From: Morganella morganii
GTDB lineage: Bacteria > Pseudomonadota > Gammaproteobacteria > Enterobacterales > Enterobacteriaceae
Length of the DNA stretch: 45,285 nucleotides
NCBI RefSeq assembly: GCF_003996855.1
Contig: NZ_NRQY01000001.1
Coordinates: 1,354,042-1,399,326 of the forward strand
Direction: 5' to 3'
Shown here piece after piece: positions 9,559 through 19,363 of this stretch. Every line of letters begins with the position of its first letter. Position 1 is the first letter of the stretch. The notes beneath the pieces are model-generated. The model was not told the DNA's origin. It saw only the letters and a list, made by a program, of their open reading frames with translations, and made no database searches. The translations under genes were made by a program, and so were the position numbers.

Positions 9559-9963
9559 TTACTGTCCGAGGGTTAGGTTTTTTTGTAACAGCACTTTGGC
9601 TGTGTTCATCACTTCCAGGTTTGCCTGGTAACTGCGGGAGGCGGAAATTGTGTTGATCATTTCACCCACGGTGTCCACATTCGGCATCCGCACATAGCCT
9701 TTTTCATCCGCCAGCGGATGACCGGGTTTGTATTCAAGACGCGGCGGTGCAGGATCGTCAATCAGCTGACTGACTTTTACACCACCGATGTCATAACGCC
9801 CCTGCGGTGCAGTCTGAAATACGACCTGTTTCGCACGGTACGGCTCGCCGTCCGGCCCCGCGACACTTTCTGCGTTCGCCATATTGCTGGCGCTGACGTT
9901 CAGGCGCTGGGATTGCGCGGTCAGGGCGGAAGCCGAAATATCAAAAATACTCAGTAATGCCAT
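9559..9963 (-). CDS. flgC: FlgC, proximal rod protein
   Basis: FlgC is a small rod subunit. The 134 residues are typical, with the signature [20 protein letters not shown] and the C-terminal helix [20 protein letters not shown]. It lies 5 bp after flgB and 11 bp before flgD, the standard order. Confidence 0.95.
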   Translation of the reverse strand: MALLSIFDISASALTAQSQRLNVSASNMANAESVAGPDGEPYRAKQVVFQTAPQGRYDIGGVKVSQLIDDPAPPRLEYKPGHPLADEKGYVRMPNVDTVGEMINTISASRSYQANLEVMNTAKVLLQKNLTLGQ

Positions 9964-9968
9964 AAGGA

Positions 9969-10385
9969 TTACCCTTGCTGTAAGACAGCCAGCATGCTTT
10001 TCACGCGGCTGTTAATAAAGGTCAGGTCAGCCTGATATTTCAGGGTGTTATCAGCAAACTGACTGCGTTCAACATCCATATCCACGGTATTACCGTCCAT
10101 CGATGTCTGATACGGAACCCGGTATTTGAGATCAACTGCTGACGGCATTGCGGCACCGTGTCCGCTGATATGACCTTTTGCGGTCACCGCCATCGCCAGG
10201 CCGCCGTTTTTCACCGTGCCGTTATTCATTGCCTGTTTCAGCTGATGGCTGAAATCGATATCCCGTGCCTGATACCCCGGGGTATCCGCATTGGCAATAT
10301 TGGATGCCAGGATTGTCTGACGCGTTTCCCGCAGCGAAAGTGCCTGCTGCTGGAATGCAAACGTGGCATTTAACTTATCAAGCAT
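9969..10385 (-). CDS. flgB: FlgB, proximal rod protein
   Basis: FlgB is the first rod subunit and heads the flgB operon. The 138 residues include the signature [24 protein letters not shown] (in part) and the C-terminal [21 protein letters not shown] (in part). It is divergent from flgA across a 175-bp region, as in other enterics. The operon is normally activated by FlhD4C2, whose genes are broken in this window. Confidence 0.95.
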   Translation of the reverse strand: MLDKLNATFAFQQQALSLRETRQTILASNIANADTPGYQARDIDFSHQLKQAMNNGTVKNGGLAMAVTAKGHISGHGAAMPSAVDLKYRVPYQTSMDGNTVDMDVERSQFADNTLKYQADLTFINSRVKSMLAVLQQG

Positions 10386-10560
10386 GTCTGCCCTCTGATG
10401 ATGTGTTACGCCTGTTCTAGTGACAGGTATATTATCTGCCCCGTCAAAATCTAATGGCGGGATAAACGTGAAATAACCAACCTATTTACCGGATTCAACA
10501 GTGCGGAAATTGCGTAAACTGCGACCATCAGAAATAACCGTGTTTGTGAAGGAGAAAAGA
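10386..10560. promoter_or_regulatory. Divergent flgB / flgA control region
   Basis: This gap between divergently transcribed flgB and flgA normally carries FlhD4C2-activated class 2 promoters. I could not pick out a convincing FlhDC box by eye. The flgA ribosome-binding site GAAGGAGAAAAG ends just before the ATG at 10561. Confidence 0.45.
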
Positions 10561-11216
10561 ATGACATCCCGTTACCGCACCCTGTTTATCAGCGGATTAC
10601 TGGTATTTTCCGCCTCCTCACACGCCGGTTTACCGGAAGATATCAATCGTTACTTCCGGCAGTTACATCCGAAGCCGATGCAGGTGTCAGTTGAGATAAA
10701 AACCCCGATCGACCGCTGCCCGCCTGCAAAAATCCGGTACTGCAACTGCCTGCGGGCGGACGCAACACCGGCAATGTGTCGCTGCCGGTGTTATGCGGTA
10801 AAAAACGCACGTTTATGCAACTGACAGTGAATGTCACCGGTCAGTATTACGTGGCGACCCGGCAGATTCAGCGTGGTGATACTGTTCAGTTTGTGGATAT
10901 CGGCACAAAGCGCGGATTACTTCACAAATTGCCTGCGGGCGCCGTTACCGATAAGATGTCGCTCCGCGGTGCGATTGCCCTGCGCAATATTGATGCAGGC
11001 CGGACCTATGTTGCCTCGATGACCCGCAAAGCCTGGGCAATAAAAGCCGGGCAAAGCGTTTTTGTCATGGCGGACGGTGATAATTTTTCGGTAAAATATG
11101 AAGGCCGTGCCATTAATAATGCCGCCGCCGGGACGACAATCCGCGTCCGGCTGGTAAATGGTCAGGTTGTCAGTGGTGAAGCTCTTGAAAACGGTAGTGT
11201 GAAAGTGTCACTGTAG
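10561..11216 (+). pseudogene. flgA: FlgA, P-ring chaperone, frameshifted
   Basis: FlgA is the periplasmic chaperone for P-ring assembly by FlgI. The first frame has a signal peptide (RTLFISGLLVFSASSHA) and runs to ~residue 57 (DRCPPAK). The match then continues in the next frame: NPVLQLPAGG, CGKKRTFMQLTVNV, RKAWAIKAGQSVFVMADGD, and the C-terminal VRLVNGQVVSGEALENGS. One missing base in the A-run at 10728-10732 explains the shift. With it restored the gene is 219 codons, the normal family length. As read, translation ends at 10824 in unrelated sequence. It has a good Shine-Dalgarno and precedes flgM. A homopolymer sequencing error is possible. Confidence 0.85.
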
Positions 11217-11243
11217 TTATATGCTGAGTGATAAATTTAGATA

Positions 11244-11270
11244 TAAAGTTTCAGATAAGATTGCCGATAA
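11244..11270 (+). promoter_or_regulatory. Sigma-28 (FliA) promoter for flgMN
   Basis: TAAAGTTT, an 11-base spacer and GCCGATAA match the enteric FliA consensus at all 16 positions. It lies 60 bp before the flgM ATG, matching the known class 3 flgM promoter. Confidence 0.92.
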
Positions 11271-11330
11271 ACAATGAGCACAAGGGAGGCGCCCCTCCAT
11301 CTCATACAGATCGGGAAAAGGAAAACAGAT

Positions 11331-11651
11331 ATGGCAATTGAGCAAACATCCGCGATTTCAGCACTGACCAAAGTGACTAACCGCGACCCGAAAGAGCTGA
11401 CCGCGCCGGTGCGCGATAAAAAAGTTCAGGCCGAAGAGACTGTCCGCGAAAGCGCATTTTCACCGAGTGAACTTCAGAAGCAGCTGCTTGCACCGGGTAA
11501 AAATGACATTAATACGGCAAAAGTGGCCGAAATCAGACAGGCACTGAAAGACGGCACATTACGGATGGACGCCGGTAAAATCGCTGACGGTCTGCTGCGT
11601 GATGCTCACGAATGCATGTTATCCATGGACAATGCTGATAAAAATGACTGA
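11331..11651 (+). CDS. flgM: FlgM, anti-sigma-28 factor
   Basis: FlgM binds FliA (sigma-28) and is exported once the hook is complete, releasing late gene expression. The 106-residue protein is small and polar. Its C-terminal half (VAEIRQALKDGTLRMDAGKIADGLL, in part) is the sigma-binding helix region. The chosen start is MAIEQTSAIS; an earlier ATG at 11274 would lie within 4 bp of the sigma-28 -10 box. It overlaps flgN by 8 bp. Because export requires a working apparatus, broken flhB would be expected to trap FlgM inside the cell and keep sigma-28 off. Confidence 0.9.
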   Translation: MAIEQTSAISALTKVTNRDPKELTAPVRDKKVQAEETVRESAFSPSELQKQLLAPGKNDINTAKVAEIRQALKDGTLRMDAGKIADGLLRDAHECMLSMDNADKND

Positions 11652-12084
11652 TCAACTTCTGCCGCTGCTGGATCAACAACTCTCTCATTTACAATCGCTG
11701 CATCAGGTGATGAAAAATGAAGAGTTGTTACTCGGCTACCCGCGTGTTCCGCAGTCCCCGTTTCAGGAAGCCACGGAGCAGAAACGGTTTCTCGTTGCCG
11801 CTATCGGCCATAATGAAACCCGCCGTCAGGCGCTGGAGCAGGAAAACGGTCTGTGTGCCCCCTATGAAAATAATGAAACCATGCACACTGTCTGGAACGC
11901 GATTAAAGACCTTACCCTCACGCTGAAAGAGATGAATTACCGCAATCATCAGATGCTGAAGCTGCATATGCAGTTTAATCAGGAGCGGCTGGATTTTATG
12001 AAAAAGCATAATAACCAGGCAACTTACGGCTCTGATGGCCAGGAATCCCGCACTCCGGTCCTTGGCAAAAAAATCTCTGTCTGA
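11644..12084 (+). CDS. flgN: FlgN, export chaperone for FlgK and FlgL
   Basis: FlgN is the cytoplasmic chaperone that escorts FlgK and FlgL to the export gate. The 146-residue protein is alpha-helical, beginning MTDQLLPLLDQQLSHLQSLH, with the conserved helical Tyr/Asn-rich segment EMNYRNHQMLKLHMQFNQER. The start overlaps the flgM stop, a common enteric arrangement. A longer upstream start at 11599 is less likely because it would lie deep in flgM. Of its two clients, FlgK is intact here and FlgL is not. Confidence 0.9.
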   Translation: MTDQLLPLLDQQLSHLQSLHQVMKNEELLLGYPRVPQSPFQEATEQKRFLVAAIGHNETRRQALEQENGLCAPYENNETMHTVWNAIKDLTLTLKEMNYRNHQMLKLHMQFNQERLDFMKKHNNQATYGSDGQESRTPVLGKKISV

Positions 12085-12297
12085 TAATTAACTGCCCTCC
12101 CCCGGCAGTTAATCTCCTCTGCGTATTATCCCTCTGTTTATCATCCTGCGTTGCTGCTGTATTTTCCTGATATCTCTCACCCCATACTTTTATTCACCTT
12201 CCTGAATGCTGACCTGAAATTATCAGCACCGGTTGTGCCGGCCGTTTTCCGCCCGGGATGAAATCGTCTGTCCGGGAAGGATTGCTTCCTGTATAAG

Positions 12298-12328
12298 AAA
12301 GGGGAACCGGCTTGCGCGGGTTCCCCTT
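12298..12328 (-). terminator. Terminator after flhA
   Basis: AAAGGGGAACC and GGGTTCCCCTT form an 11-base inverted repeat with a short loop (one G-T wobble or mismatch at most). Read on the minus strand it is followed by a T-rich tail (TTTCTTATA), so it fits the end of flhBA. It may also stop plus-strand reading from flgN. The rest of 12085-12350 holds no gene; flhE, which usually follows flhA, is absent. Confidence 0.75.
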
Positions 12329-12350
12329 ATCGTTATGATGTTGTCCGGCC

Positions 12351-14447
12351 TCAGCCGCCGATCATGGAGGTCATCCGTATCTGACGACGGTCATTCAGTT
12401 CAAGGTTAGACATCACCGCCAGCTGCGGCAGACTGCGGCGCAGGAAGCGGGATAAAATCAGGCGCAGTGAGTGATTGACCAGTAATACTGTCGGTGCGCC
12501 CATAGCTTCCTGATGCTGTACCGCACTCATCGCCTGTATTTCAATATTTTGTGCCAGGTTCGGCTCCAGACCGCCGCCGCTTTTCGAGGCCTGCAACAGG
12601 ATCTGCTCCAGTCCTGCATCCAGGCCGATGACCTGAATTTCCCCGGATGCACCGAACCACTGCTGGGTGATGGCGCGACCCAGCGCGATACGCACCTGCG
12701 AGGTCAGAACATCCGTATCTTTCTGCTCGCCGTTCTCACCGACCTGCTCTGCCAGCGTTTCAATGATGGTGCGCATGTCGCGGATCATGACATTTTCGGT
12801 CAGCAGGTTTTGCAGCACGCGGTGGAAAACCGTCAGCGACAGTGTGTCCGGAATCAGATCATCAGCCAGCTTCGGCATCTCTTTCTTCACGCGGTCATAC
12901 AGCATCTGCGCTTCCTGACGGCCGAACAGGTCACTCGCGTATTCCAGCAGGATCTGGTTAAAGTGAGTCGCCACCGCCGTACTTGCAGAGACCACCGTGT
13001 AACCCTGAATCTGTGCCTGCTCACGCAGATCATCATCAATCCATACTACCGGTAAACCAAATGCCGGTTCCTGTGTGGCATCCCCTTCCAGAGAGCCAGC
13101 CGCATTACCCGGGTCAATCGCCAGCCAGCGGCCCGGCTGCGCTTCACCGCGTCCGGCTTCCGCACCTTTGATCAGGATGCGGTAGGCGGTCGGCGTCAGC
13201 TCCAGGTTATCGCAGATATGCACTACCGGCGGCAGATACCCCACTTCCTGAGCAAATTTTTTGCGCAGTCCGCGGATACGCCCGAGCAGCTCACCCTGCT
13301 GGTCATTATCCACCAGCGGGATCAGCCGGTAACCGACTTCCATCGCCAGCAGATCTTCCGCCACCACATCATCCCAGGTCGCTTCCGTGACTTTATTAGC
13401 CTCACGAAACTGCTGCTCCTGCACATTGGTTTCCGTTTCGCTGACCGGCTCTTTACTTTTCTTCACCAGATACCAGCCGAGAGATGCCAGTGCCACCGTA
13501 AATAACAGGAACACAAAGTTCGGCATGCCCGGGATAAGCCCCAGCAAGCCCAGAACCCCGGCACTCAGCCACATCACACGCGGGTTGTTGAACAGCTGGG
13601 TGACCATCTGCTCACCGGCATCTTCATCCGTTGCTACGCGGGTCACAATCACACCGGCTGCGGTTGAGATAATCAGTGCCGGGATCTGTGCCACCAGACC
13701 ATCACCGATGGTCAGCAGAGTATAGGTGCTGGCCGCGTCGCCCAGCGGCATATGATGCTGAGCCACACCGACAATCAGACCACCGACCACGTTAATAACC
13801 ATAATCATGATCCCCGCGATAGCATCACCGCGGACAAATTTACTGGCGCCGTCCATCGAACCGTAGAAGTCTGACTCCTGAGTTACTTCGGTGCGGCGGC
13901 GCTTGGCTTCTTCTTCATTGATGATCCCGGCGTTCAGATCCGCATCAATCGCCATCTGCTTGCCCGACATCCCGTCGAGCACAAAGCGCGCGCCGACTTC
14001 GGCGATACGTCCCGCACCTTTGGTGATAACCATAAAGTTGATTAACACCAGGATGATAAAGACCACAATCCCGATAGCAAAGTTACCGCCGACGAGGAAG
14101 TGTCCGAATGCTTCCACCACGCGGCCCGCAGCAGCCGGGCCGGTGTGACCGTCCATCAGAATGATACGGGTCGAGGCCACGTTCAGCGACAGACGCAATA
14201 AGGTGGAAAACAGCAGGATAGTCGGAAACGCGGCAAAATCGAGGGTGCGGCGGGTGAACATCGCCACCAGCAGCACCATAATGGAAAGTGCAATATTAAA
14301 GGTAAACAGCAAATCCAGCACAAACGCCGGCAGCGGCAGTACCATCATTGACAGGATCATCAGGATGAGAACCGGCCCGGCAAGTAACTGCCATTGTGCT
14401 CCCTGCATCGTTTTCGGTAATCTCAAAAGTGCAGCCAGATTAGCCAT
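12351..14447 (-). CDS. flhA: FlhA, flagellar export gate protein
   Basis: FlhA forms the nonameric ring of the flagellar export gate. The N-terminal ~330 residues carry about eight membrane segments and the conserved FHIPEP-family cytoplasmic loop (VITKGAGRIAEVGARFVLDG, MSGKQMAIDADLNAG). The C-terminal cytoplasmic domain binds chaperone-substrate complexes, and ends RQIRMTSMIGG. The start MANLAALLRLP matches enteric FlhA and overlaps the flhB stop by 8 bp. An earlier in-frame start at 14474 is inside flhB. The 698-residue protein is full length with no lesion, although its partner FlhB is broken. Confidence 0.95.
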   Translation of the reverse strand: MANLAALLRLPKTMQGAQWQLLAGPVLILMILSMMVLPLPAFVLDLLFTFNIALSIMVLLVAMFTRRTLDFAAFPTILLFSTLLRLSLNVASTRIILMDGHTGPAAAGRVVEAFGHFLVGGNFAIGIVVFIILVLINFMVITKGAGRIAEVGARFVLDGMSGKQMAIDADLNAGIINEEEAKRRRTEVTQESDFYGSMDGASKFVRGDAIAGIMIMVINVVGGLIVGVAQHHMPLGDAASTYTLLTIGDGLVAQIPALIISTAAGVIVTRVATDEDAGEQMVTQLFNNPRVMWLSAGVLGLLGLIPGMPNFVFLLFTVALASLGWYLVKKSKEPVSETETNVQEQQFREANKVTEATWDDVVAEDLLAMEVGYRLIPLVDNDQQGELLGRIRGLRKKFAQEVGYLPPVVHICDNLELTPTAYRILIKGAEAGRGEAQPGRWLAIDPGNAAGSLEGDATQEPAFGLPVVWIDDDLREQAQIQGYTVVSASTAVATHFNQILLEYASDLFGRQEAQMLYDRVKKEMPKLADDLIPDTLSLTVFHRVLQNLLTENVMIRDMRTIIETLAEQVGENGEQKDTDVLTSQVRIALGRAITQQWFGASGEIQVIGLDAGLEQILLQASKSGGGLEPNLAQNIEIQAMSAVQHQEAMGAPTVLLVNHSLRLILSRFLRRSLPQLAVMSNLELNDRRQIRMTSMIGG

Positions 14448-15549
14448 TTCGGGTATTTTCTCCAACAAAATCAAGTGCCTTCGGCACTGGTAAATTCTTC
14501 GGTTTTTTCGGTTTCAGGCCGCCCTCACGACGCCAGCGGCGCAGCTGAAACACCCATGCCAGCACTTCCGCCACCGCGGCATACAGTGCTGCCGGGATTG
14601 ACTGCCCCACTTCCGCATGGCGGTAAAGTGCCCGCGCCAGCGGCGGAGCCTCCAGCAGCAGAATGCGGTTCTCCGCACCAATCTCTTTGATCCGCTGTGC
14701 CAGCACCCCGGCACCTTTGGCCAGGACTTTCGGCGCGGTCATTTTTTCCCCGTCGTATTTCAGGGCAACAGCGTAGTGTGTCGGGTTAGTCACAATCACA
14801 TCCGCCTGCGGCACATCCGCCATCATACGGTTGCGCGCCATGGCACGCTGCTGCTGGCGGATTTTTGCTTTTATCTGCGGGTCACCCTCCTGCTGTTTAA
14901 ATTCATCCTTGATTTCCTGGCGGCTCATCCGCAGTTTTTTCAGGTGCGAACGGAACTGCCAGAACACATCAAATGCCACCATCGGGATCAGCATAAAAAT
15001 GATCAGGTAACCGGCAAAAATGACTTTCTCCATAGCATTCGCCATCGCGGTTGACGGGGATTCCATCGCCAGATGCAATAATGACGGCCACGCCTGTCAT
15101 AAAAAAATCCATGCACCCAGACCAATCAGCAGGGATTTGAGAATCGCCTTGAATAATTCGGCCAGTGCATTCATGGAAAAAATACGTTTAAAGCCCTTCA
15201 GCGGGCTCAGTTTTGTCAGATCAAACTTAATGGATTTGGTGTTAAACGCCAGACCGCCGACAACCGGCAGCAGCGCAAACAACGCTTCACCAATCACTTT
15301 TCCGAGAAAACGCAGCATCAGCCCCGGGTTCTGCAAATAAAAGTTATCGAAGATAAATCCCTGACGAAAAATATCCCGCAACTGTCCCGCCAGATGGCCG
15401 CCGCTTAACCACAGCAGGCTGACACCCGCCAGCATCATCATCAGTGAGCTGAGTTCTTTGGAGCGGACAATCTGTCCGTCTTCTTTGGCTTTCTGTTTTT
15501 TATGGGGGGTGGGTTCTTCTGTTTTTTCTACATCACTTTCATCAGACAC
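14440..15549 (-). pseudogene. flhB: FlhB, export gate and substrate-switch protein, interrupted
   Basis: FlhB controls the switch from hook to filament export. Codon 151 is TGA (15097-15099), in frame, between WIFL and QAWPSLLHLAMESP. Relatives have Trp there (Salmonella YLWHHWP), so TGG to TGA is the simplest change. The downstream part is otherwise intact, including the cleavage motif NPTH. A second defect is likely: ALLP joins to AFNTKS after only four residues, whereas Salmonella has ~23 residues between ALLP and KSL. That removes about 14 residues of the second membrane helix. The total of 369 sense positions against 383 in Salmonella agrees. The lesion is expected to abolish export. Confidence 0.88.
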
Positions 15550-15872
15550 ACACGCCTCCGCCGTCTGCCGGGATTTTGCTTATGGCTATAGCATGACAGA
15601 GTGCTGCAAATTCAATGGTGGAAAATGACCAAACTTAACGGTGCAATTCCCTGATTAAAGCAGAAGCGGCGGATTTATCAGCAGAAAATCACTCCGTGAC
15701 ACCCGCAGGCAGTGGTCAGCAACGCAATATAACCAATTTCAGCTGCTGAACCTGATGAAAGTCCGTATTTCGCACGGACTGTTAAATTAGGAACAATTCC
15801 GATAGGCACTTACTACCGGTACTTTATAATTTGGCACAGTTTTATTCCACGATAATCACAAGGTACTCACTA
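15550..15872. other. Intergenic region between flhB and the lipoprotein gene
   Basis: No gene is visible in these 323 bp. A TATAAT at 15825-15830 is a credible -10 box for the plus-strand lipoprotein gene, but no good -35 box lies at the right distance. The flhB upstream side should hold its class 2 promoter; no FlhDC box was recognised. Confidence 0.45.
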
Positions 15873-16184
15873 ATGAAAAAAACAATTTTAGCCTGCTCTA
15901 TGGGTTTAATGGCTCTGGCTCTGACTGCATGTTCCGGCGAAGAAAAAACAGCATCATCCGTCCCGGGTGCTACTGAAACCTGTAACAAATACTTCGCAGA
16001 AGTTGACGGGTTAGTGAAAAAAGCCAGCGAAAACGAAGCGGCTAAAGCTCAGTTAGAACCGATGATGAAACAGTACGACGATGCGAAAAAACAAATCGCA
16101 GCACTGCCGGCTGACCAGCAGGATGCAGCATGTAAAGCCGGCAGCGAAGCACTCGCTCAGGTTAAACAGGCTATGGGTATCTGA
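15873..16184 (+). CDS. Small secreted lipoprotein of unknown function
   Basis: The 103-residue product has a lipoprotein signal (MKKTILACSMGLMALALTAC, with lipobox LTAC) and a mature region that is charged and helical. Two further cysteines (TETCNKYF and DAACKAG) could form a disulfide. It resembles the small DUF5339-type lipoproteins of enterics, but I am not certain of the family. Its ATG at 15873 was chosen because the signal peptide starts there; an upstream in-frame ATG at 15831 adds residues with no signal character. It lies alone on the plus strand between flhB and cheZ and has its own terminator. No flagellar role is implied by the sequence. Confidence 0.8.
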   Translation: MKKTILACSMGLMALALTACSGEEKTASSVPGATETCNKYFAEVDGLVKKASENEAAKAQLEPMMKQYDDAKKQIAALPADQQDAACKAGSEALAQVKQAMGI

Positions 16185-16212
16185 TTTCCGCTCTGACGGA
16201 TTGACCTGTCCG

Positions 16213-16241
16213 AACCGCAGTGTCCCTACTGCGGTTTTTTT
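16213..16241 (+). terminator. Terminator of the lipoprotein gene
   Basis: CCGCAGT, a 6-base loop and ACTGCGG form a perfect 7-bp stem followed by seven T on the plus strand. Confidence 0.9.
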
Positions 16242-16244
16242 ATG

Positions 16245-16883
16245 TCAGAAACCAAGCTCATCCAGCAGATCATCGACCTGCGACTGTGATGCCATCACAT
16301 TTGTCCCTTTCGGGTCAATCTGCGGCCCGTTTTTCAGGCTGTCGACCGGATGTTTTGCACGAATTTCTGCCGGGGTGTTTTCCATCAGCAGAAACAGCAG
16401 CTGTTTCTCCGTCTCTTCCACCACTTCCATCATTTTTTTCACGACCTGACCGGTCAGATCCTGGAAATCCTGTGCCATCATAATTTCCAGCAGCTCACTT
16501 TTGGTCACGGCACTGCCGTCAATCACACGGCGGATAAATGCCAGAGTGGACTCCTGCAATGCCGGATCAACCTCCGCGGACGGGCAGGACTGCCAGCGCG
16601 CCTGCAAGTCCAGTGCATCTTCGTGCATTTTCACCTGTAACGGCTTGATGGTATCGATGCCGTTGAGTGTTTTTTCCGCCGCCTGTGCGGTCATCTGAGC
16701 GATGTAACGCAATCTGTCTTTTCCGTCCGGAATTGTCGCGACCGCCTGCTGCACGCCCTTTTCTAATCCCAGTTCACGCATGCTTTCTCTTAACATTCTC
16801 GTTAAAAAACCGACTCTGGTGATGATCTGTTTTAAGTCATCATCACTGTTTTTGTTTCTGTCCGTTGATTTATTTTCCGTCAT
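16245..16883 (-). CDS. cheZ: CheZ, CheY-phosphate phosphatase
   Basis: CheZ dephosphorylates CheY-P to reset swimming direction. The 212 residues form a long helical hairpin with the catalytic QDFQDLTGQVVKKM (active-site Gln in DLTGQ). The C-terminal CheY-binding peptide reads VDDLLDELGF. It follows cheY by 25 bp. The frame is intact. Confidence 0.95.
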   Translation of the reverse strand: MTENKSTDRNKNSDDDLKQIITRVGFLTRMLRESMRELGLEKGVQQAVATIPDGKDRLRYIAQMTAQAAEKTLNGIDTIKPLQVKMHEDALDLQARWQSCPSAEVDPALQESTLAFIRRVIDGSAVTKSELLEIMMAQDFQDLTGQVVKKMMEVVEETEKQLLFLLMENTPAEIRAKHPVDSLKNGPQIDPKGTNVMASQSQVDDLLDELGF

Positions 16884-16908
16884 CCTGCTTTCCTTCTGCT
16901 GATTCCTC

Positions 16909-17301
16909 TCAGTTCAGACCCATCTTTTCGAAAACTTTATTCAGTTTTTCCTCAAGGATCGCGGCGGTGAACGGCTTGACAACATAACCGCTGGCACCGG
17001 CCTGAGCGGCGGCAATAATATTTTCTTTTTTCGCTTCGGCCGTCACCATCATGACCGAGATGTGTTTGAGCGCATCATCCGCACGGATGGTTTTCAGCAG
17101 CTCCAGCCCGTCCATGTTCGGCATGTTCCAGTCCGCGACCACAAAATCAATCTGCCCCCCGCGGATTTTCTCCAGGGCATCCACACCGTCTTCCGCCTCT
17201 TCAATTTTGTTGTATCCCAACTCTTTTAAGAGGTTACGCACGATACGGTGCATAGTGGAAAAATCATCAACTACCAGAAAATTCAAATCTTTAGCGGCCA
17301 T
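16909..17301 (-). CDS. cheY: CheY, chemotaxis response regulator
   Basis: CheY-P binds the FliM switch and changes flagellar rotation. The 130-residue receiver has the acidic pair in VVDDFS, the phospho-acceptor Asp57 in [12 protein letters not shown], Thr in MMVTAEA and Lys in [16 protein letters not shown] was chosen as the start to match enteric CheY; an ATG two codons earlier is possible. It lies 41 bp after cheB. Confidence 0.95.
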   Translation of the reverse strand: MAAKDLNFLVVDDFSTMHRIVRNLLKELGYNKIEEAEDGVDALEKIRGGQIDFVVADWNMPNMDGLELLKTIRADDALKHISVMMVTAEAKKENIIAAAQAGASGYVVKPFTAAILEEKLNKVFEKMGLN

Positions 17302-17342
17302 AACCACTCCTGCAATAATACAATGAATAATTGCCGGTTCCG

Positions 17343-18410
17343 TCAGGCGGAAACGGCAGCAAGTCTGCCCAGCACACTGGGGGCAATTTTGACGAGATCC
17401 TGAATTTCATCGACCGCATTCAGTTCAATCGCTGCTCTCGGCATGCCGAAAACCACACAACTGCGCTCATCCTGGGCATACGTGACCGCACCTTTCTGCC
17501 GCAGATTCAGCATACCGCGCGCGCCGTCCATACCCATGCCGGTCAGCAGTACCGCGATACATTTGCGTGCGGCACATTCAGCCACTGAATCAAACAGCAC
17601 ATCCACAGACGGACGGTGACGGTTCACCGGCGGCGTCTGCTGAAGTACGATCTGGTAACCCTGGCCTTTATCCGCGATCAGCATATGCGCATCCCCCGGA
17701 GCAATATAGGCGAGCCCTTTGAGCAGCACATCACCGTGTTCCGCCTCTTTTACTGTCAGCGCACAGAGTTTGTTCAGACGCTCGGCAAATGAGCGGATAA
17801 AACCGGCCGGCATATGCTGGGTGATCACCACCGGCGGACACTCCGGCGGCAGCATCTCCAGGAACTGACGGATAGCCTCGGTACCGCCGGTCGATGCGCC
17901 CACCGCAATCACGCGGTTATGGCAGACATATGATGACAGCGGTTTGCTGATCACTGCCGGTGCCGCGTTCACGTTTTCCTGACGGCGGAAGCTATTGCCC
18001 CGGGTGATTTTTGACATCGCCGCCGCACGGATTTTTTCACCGATAAGGTCGCGGTAGCTCATCATGGTTTCGCGGATCCCGATTTGCGGTTTGGTGACAA
18101 AATCCACCGCGCCCAGTTCCAGGGCTTTCAGGGTCACTTCCGAACCTTTGGACGTCAGTGTGGAGACCATCACCACCGGCACCGGATGCAGGCGCATCAG
18201 TTTTTCCAGAAAATCGATGCCGTCCATACGCGGCATTTCCACATCCAGTGTCACCACATCCGGTTCATGCTGTTTAATCAGGTCACGCGCGACATACGGG
18301 TCCGGTGCCACGTCCACCACGGTCATATCCGGATGGCTGTTAATAATTTCACGCATTAACTGACGCATCAGCGCCGAGTCATCAACGCAAAGCACTTTTA
18401 TTTTTTTCAT
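17343..18410 (-). CDS. cheB: CheB, receptor methylesterase
   Basis: CheB removes methyl groups from receptors during adaptation. Residues 1-~125 are a receiver domain (phospho-acceptor in [13 protein letters not shown]). The C-terminal methylesterase keeps the catalytic triad context: Ser in GASTGGTEA, His in [10 protein letters not shown] and Asp in [12 protein letters not shown]. The ATG at 18410 follows GGGAGAAGTG. A longer frame start at 18461 lies inside cheR and is not preferred. It overlaps the cheR end by 29 bp. The 355 residues are normal. Confidence 0.95.
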   Translation of the reverse strand: MKKIKVLCVDDSALMRQLMREIINSHPDMTVVDVAPDPYVARDLIKQHEPDVVTLDVEMPRMDGIDFLEKLMRLHPVPVVMVSTLTSKGSEVTLKALELGAVDFVTKPQIGIRETMMSYRDLIGEKIRAAAMSKITRGNSFRRQENVNAAPAVISKPLSSYVCHNRVIAVGASTGGTEAIRQFLEMLPPECPPVVITQHMPAGFIRSFAERLNKLCALTVKEAEHGDVLLKGLAYIAPGDAHMLIADKGQGYQIVLQQTPPVNRHRPSVDVLFDSVAECAARKCIAVLLTGMGMDGARGMLNLRQKGAVTYAQDERSCVVFGMPRAAIELNAVDEIQDLVKIAPSVLGRLAAVSA

Positions 18411-19245
18411 CACTTCTCCCGGCCGCCTGAATGCTGTAAACGGTCTGTCCTCTGATGACATAACGCGTGGATAACTGTGATAAGTTCTCCGAGTGTCCGA
18501 TAAACAGCAGCCCGTCAGGCTTCAGTAGCGGAACAAAACGTTCCAGTAGTTGTTTCTGCATATCTTTATCAAAATAAATCATGACATTACGACAAAATAT
18601 GGCGTCAAATCGCCCCTGAAACTGCCAGTCGTTGTCCGTCAGATTCAGATAACGGAAATCAATCATCCGGCCGAGCGCCGGTTTCACCCGGGCGTAGCCT
18701 TCATATTCCCCGACACCTTTCATAAAATGGCGCTGGCGCTGAAGGGCGTTGAGATTTTTCAGCTCTTCGATACGGTAGACACCCTTGCGGGCCTTATCCA
18801 GAACTTCGGTATCGATATCACTGGCGATCACTTTGGCATTCATGGCGTTCGCGCCGAGAACATCACTGAGTGTCATGGCGATCGAATACGGTTCTTCCCC
18901 TGTTGACGCGGCCGCGCACCAGATGGTGACCGGCTGGTTACGGCGGGGGCGGATAAAATCAGTCAGTGTCTGAAAGTGATGAGGCTCCCGGAAAAATGCG
19001 GTTAAATTGGTGGTCATAGCATTAATAAAAGCCTGCCATTCCGGGTGCAGCGGCTCCCGTTCCAGCAAACGCAGGTATTCGGCGAATGTGCCCATATTGC
19101 AGTCTCTGAGCCGCTTTAACAGGCGGTTGTAGACCATATTTTTTTTATTCATGCTAAGGACGATGCCTGACTTTTTATGAATAAACCGGCACACCCGACC
19201 AAACTCATCATCTGTGAGTGGTTCTATCTGTGGCGCAAAAAGCAT
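18382..19245 (-). CDS. cheR: CheR, receptor methyltransferase
   Basis: CheR methylates glutamates of chemoreceptors using S-adenosylmethionine. The N-terminal helical domain is followed by [12 protein letters not shown] and the SAM-binding fold ([19 protein letters not shown]). The C-terminal half has [14 protein letters not shown]. The 287 residues are full length. It tethers to the receptor C-terminal pentapeptide, which is present on one of the two receptors here (21051-22736) and missing from the other. It lies 118 bp after the first receptor gene. Confidence 0.95.
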   Translation of the reverse strand: MLFAPQIEPLTDDEFGRVCRFIHKKSGIVLSMNKKNMVYNRLLKRLRDCNMGTFAEYLRLLEREPLHPEWQAFINAMTTNLTAFFREPHHFQTLTDFIRPRRNQPVTIWCAAASTGEEPYSIAMTLSDVLGANAMNAKVIASDIDTEVLDKARKGVYRIEELKNLNALQRQRHFMKGVGEYEGYARVKPALGRMIDFRYLNLTDNDWQFQGRFDAIFCRNVMIYFDKDMQKQLLERFVPLLKPDGLLFIGHSENLSQLSTRYVIRGQTVYSIQAAGRSDEKNKSALR

Positions 19246-19363
19246 CGTACTTGTTGTCCTTTCGGTAAAAACGATTCAGTGACAGTTTTCAATACAAACA
19301 GATCAGTTACCGCCTGCCGGCGGGTCTGCGATACGAACCGGCGACAGGCGGAATTCAGGACTG

